The notes under the pieces were generated by a model. It was given only the letters and a program-made list of their open reading frames with translations. It ran no database searches and was not told where the DNA came from. A stretch of DNA of 24,302 nucleotides from CAZBBC01 sp964489835 (GTDB lineage: Bacteria > Calditrichota > Calditrichia > JAJRVZ01), in contig CAZBBC010000059.1 of NCBI GenBank assembly GCA_964489835.1, forward strand, positions 1 through 24,302, given 5' to 3'. Below, piece after piece: positions 21,801-24,302 of this stretch. The position numbers and the translations under genes were made by a program. The first letter of the stretch is position 1. Each line of letters begins with the position of its first letter.

Positions 21801-24065
21801 ATGATGATTAGATTACGCTATATTTCCCTCTCATTTTATTTACCCGTTTTAGCTCTGTTGTTTAGTAATTATGTATTTGCCCAGAATACACCCCCCAATC
21901 GTGACACACTGATAGTCAGAGGATCAGCCAAGCCGGCAATCGATGATTACAACCATTATCATGACGTCGGTAACCTGGGATTAACCGTAACCAATTATGG
22001 ACTTCTCGGACAGGGGTACGAAACCGCCCTTCAGGATCAACCGTCTTGCCAATACAAGTACCATTCCCGATTGGAAAAAGAACAGATAGAACACTTTTCC
22101 TATGCCGGTTTGTGGTTTGGTGGGGTTGGCGGTCTTAATGGCCAGGAGGAAATCCTAGTATCGACGGCTATTGTCGACGGTGTATTCGAATACGGAGAAG
22201 CCGGATTCGAGTTTACAAACACCGCGGATGAAAATGATGTGGTTCGCGAACGCTCTTCAATTGTCACGTCGCCCCTTTTTGATCCTCAATCTATTTCGCA
22301 TCAGGACCTGATCAGTGATTTCACCGATCGTAATACGATAGTACCGGGCACGGAGATTAAGCTGATTGACCATATACCGCTTGGTTTAAATGTACATATG
22401 GAATCCTACGCCTGGAATTATGCCTATGCCGATGCCTTTGTCATTTTGAATTATACCTTCACCAATATTTCTCAACACACGATTAAAGATATCTATTGTG
22501 GTCTGTGGGTCGATGCTTCAGTCGCGAACATGAATTACACCAGCAATTATGAACCCGGCGGCGGCTTTAGCTGGTATGACAACTTAAATGGTTTTGATGC
22601 CGATTATCATATGGGTTATCAATATGATGTGGACGGGGATAATGGATTTGCAGAGAGTTATCTGGGTATCAGAGCCCTCGGTGCCTCCGTTCCCCGTGAA
22701 ATGTATCAGACTTACTACGACCAATGGCAATGGAACAATACATCGAATCCTAATTTTTTTATGCCCCGCACCGATGAAGAACGCTATCAAAAGTTATCAA
22801 CAACCCCTACCGCACCTATACCAATTGAGCCGGATGATGCGGCGAGCTGGATGCTACTGCTCTCAATGGGACCCCTGGGGGATTTGGAACCCGGTGATAC
22901 TCTCAATGCCGTTTTTGCCGTGGTATGTGGATTCTGGGGAGAAGGCAGCTCCGATTCACCGGTAAGAAGAAGCAATCTTCGTATCAATTCGGACTGGGCT
23001 CAAATTGCCTATAACGGGGAAGATGTCGATGGCGATGGAAAACTGGATCCGGATGAAGATATAAACGGAAACGATATACTTGATGAGGGTGAAGATACCT
23101 ATCGCTCTGATCTGGATGAAAATGGTAACGGGAAGTGGGATCTCGGTGAACCTGTTTTTGGTGATGAAGACGGCCATCTGGATATCTTCGAAGATTCCTA
23201 TAAAAATTTTCAACGTGGTATCGCTGACTCTAATGGAGTTATCAACCGCTATATTCTTCCCTCGCCCCCACCGTCACCAAATTTAGCGGTTATTCCGGGT
23301 GATGCAAAAGTAAGTCTTTTCTGGGATAATTTACCGGAATATTATGAGGATCCCATTACCCGTGAAATGGATTTCGAGGGCTATCGCATATACAGCTCGC
23401 CAAAAACATTCGGCAGCAAGGAATCAGCTTCATTGCTGGCACAATTTGATATGCGTGACAAGATGGCGCTGGGTTACGATACCGGTTTTGAAGCGGTGCA
23501 GTTTGACACGACAATAAACGGTAAAGATTACCAGTATCGCTTTGTCAATGATGGTTTGCTGAATGGATGGCCGGGAAAATACTTTTATGCGATTACCTCC
23601 TATGACAAAGGAAATCCGGCTAACAATATGCCTAGTATGGAAAGTTCGATCAATGAAAATCTGACCTATGCCATAGCCGGCAGGCCAATAAGTAAATCTC
23701 ATGATCGCAAGATTTATGTCTATCCCAATCCTTACAAAGCCGGCGCATTCTGGGATGGCTCGGGTACCAGGGATCGTCTGATCTGGTTTGCTAATTTGCC
23801 GGCCCGGGCAACGATCCGAATATATTCTCTTGCCGGTGATTTGATTGATGAAATCCGGCATGATGTTAATACGTATAGCGGGGCTGATATCAGCCGTTTA
23901 TCAGAAGGCATCGGATCCGGAAATACGGCCTTTTCCGGTGGCGAACACGGTTGGGACCTGATCTCGCGGCATGACCAGGCCATTGCCACCGGTTTGTATT
24001 TATACTCGGTCAAGGATGAAGGGAGCGGTGACATTTTTACCGGTAAATTTCTGGTTATAAAATGA
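21801..24065 (+). CDS. Large secreted surface protein with calcium-binding-like repeats and C-terminal sorting domain
   Basis: A 754-residue protein with a signal peptide (FYLPVLALLFSNYVFAQ, cleavage near residue 28). Residues about 30-400 are a beta-rich domain I do not recognise by name (HFSYAGLWFGGVGGL, ILNYTFTNISQHTIKD, MLLLSMGPLGDLEPGDTLNA). Residues about 411-465 carry Asp/Asn-rich EF-hand- or thrombospondin-3-like calcium loops (DVDGDGKLDPDEDINGND, DLDENGNGKWDLGE, DEDG). A fibronectin-like segment follows (AVIPGDAKVSLFWDNLPEYY, FEGYRIYSS), then a C-terminal domain beginning IYVYPNPYKAG and ending TGLYLYSVKDEGSGDIFTGK with FLVIK. That ending is a type-A-like sorting domain of the Por/T9SS sort, common in FCB bacteria. 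It is probably exported to the cell surface. Two adjacent ATGs (21801, 21804) could start it. Confidence 0.85.
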   Translation: MMIRLRYISLSFYLPVLALLFSNYVFAQNTPPNRDTLIVRGSAKPAIDDYNHYHDVGNLGLTVTNYGLLGQGYETALQDQPSCQYKYHSRLEKEQIEHFSYAGLWFGGVGGLNGQEEILVSTAIVDGVFEYGEAGFEFTNTADENDVVRERSSIVTSPLFDPQSISHQDLISDFTDRNTIVPGTEIKLIDHIPLGLNVHMESYAWNYAYADAFVILNYTFTNISQHTIKDIYCGLWVDASVANMNYTSNYEPGGGFSWYDNLNGFDADYHMGYQYDVDGDNGFAESYLGIRALGASVPREMYQTYYDQWQWNNTSNPNFFMPRTDEERYQKLSTTPTAPIPIEPDDAASWMLLLSMGPLGDLEPGDTLNAVFAVVCGFWGEGSSDSPVRRSNLRINSDWAQIAYNGEDVDGDGKLDPDEDINGNDILDEGEDTYRSDLDENGNGKWDLGEPVFGDEDGHLDIFEDSYKNFQRGIADSNGVINRYILPSPPPSPNLAVIPGDAKVSLFWDNLPEYYEDPITREMDFEGYRIYSSPKTFGSKESASLLAQFDMRDKMALGYDTGFEAVQFDTTINGKDYQYRFVNDGLLNGWPGKYFYAITSYDKGNPANNMPSMESSINENLTYAIAGRPISKSHDRKIYVYPNPYKAGAFWDGSGTRDRLIWFANLPARATIRIYSLAGDLIDEIRHDVNTYSGADISRLSEGIGSGNTAFSGGEHGWDLISRHDQAIATGLYLYSVKDEGSGDIFTGKFLVIK

Positions 24066-24156
24066 TAACCTTATATGTAAATGATTTTTAATTAACCCGA
24101 ATAATTCATAAAAATTTATGTTTAAGCGTATAAGTAACATATAATCAATAATTTAA

Positions 24157-24254
24157 TTCCCCCTTATTAAAGGGGGTTAGGGGGTTGTTTTAAACGTAAT
24201 CTTTTGAAATATGTCAATGATTTACATCCCCTTAGTCCCCTTTATTAAGGGGAA
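24157..24254. repeat. MITE-like inverted repeat with internal hairpins
   Basis: Two arms, 24157-24187 and 24225-24254, are near-perfect reverse complements of each other. Each contains its own hairpin: CCCCCTT-ATTA-AAGGGGG (24159-24176) and CCCCTT-TATT-AAGGGG (24237-24252). The whole is about 98 bp with a 37-bp centre. The layout is that of small palindromic repeats scattered between genes; here, 92 bp after the secreted-protein gene, it may also act as a transcription terminator. Confidence 0.7.
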
Positions 24255-24302
24255 ACTTTATTGTCGCTATTTGATAAATCTAAAATTCATGAATAGATCA
24301 GG

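Noticed and set aside
23430..23861. 143-codon reading frame on the minus strand within the surface-protein gene
   Set aside because: It is antisense to a fully supported 754-residue gene and matches no recognisable family.
24157..24254. CRISPR array
   Set aside because: The repeated units are inverted rather than direct, there are only two, and there is no spacer periodicity or cas gene nearby.

Overview
The window looks like a chromosomal segment of an anaerobic or microaerophilic Gram-negative bacterium of the FCB superphylum, perhaps KSB1/Calditrichota-like. This placement is inferred from moderately low GC, many secreted proteins ending in ...AQ signal peptides, the large secreted protein at the right end with a YPNPYKAG-type C-terminal sorting domain, DoxX/DUF1080/CehA-type genes, and AT-rich gaps seeded with short palindromic repeats. 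It cannot be fixed to a species by reading alone.

Layout. (1) 1-486: minus-strand TetR-family regulator, cut by the window edge, with a perfect 9-bp-arm operator-like palindrome next to its -10 box. (2) 782-6443: secreted or membrane carbohydrate-related genes on the plus strand: a Tat-exported GHL10-like glycoside hydrolase, a DoxX-type membrane protein, a nitrilase tail, a DUF1080 (3-keto-disaccharide hydrolase-like) protein, a DUF1801 remnant and a CehA/McbA-like metallohydrolase. (3) 6731-8742: ICMT-like methyltransferase, RsgA GTPase and a shortened SpoIIAA-like protein. (4) 8974-17618: a long one-directional cluster headed by a DUF134 DNA-binding protein whose promoter carries two copies of the palindrome TGAACATATGTTCA. 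It then has DUF5320, a KaiC/RecA-fold protein with altered Walker A and B, a cupin, two methyltransferases, a COG1237-type metallo-beta-lactamase-fold hydrolase, a decayed NifX-family gene, an MFS transporter, an aminotransferase, a COG0731-type radical SAM protein and an Mrp/NBP35 ATPase. (5) 17651-21365: O-methyltransferase remnant, alpha/beta hydrolase, DUF1295 membrane protein and a frameshifted GH2-like gene. (6) 21801-24065: a large secreted cell-surface protein, followed by a MITE-like inverted repeat.

How the genes work together. DUF134, DUF5320, NifX, Mrp, radical SAM and COG1237 proteins recur together in anaerobes and are usually taken as an iron-sulfur or metal-cofactor handling module. 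The tight spacing (several ATGA overlaps) and the single palindrome-bearing promoter suggest one regulon. The biochemical product of this module is not established, which makes it the best candidate here for an undescribed system, although its NifX gene is broken.

A second theme is decay. At least six loci are remnants: DoxX-fusion/nitrilase junction, DUF1801, NifX, O-methyltransferase, GH2-like, and probably the SpoIIAA-like gene. Most look like deletion scars that kept recognisable coding sequence right up to the breakpoint, which argues against simple sequencing error.
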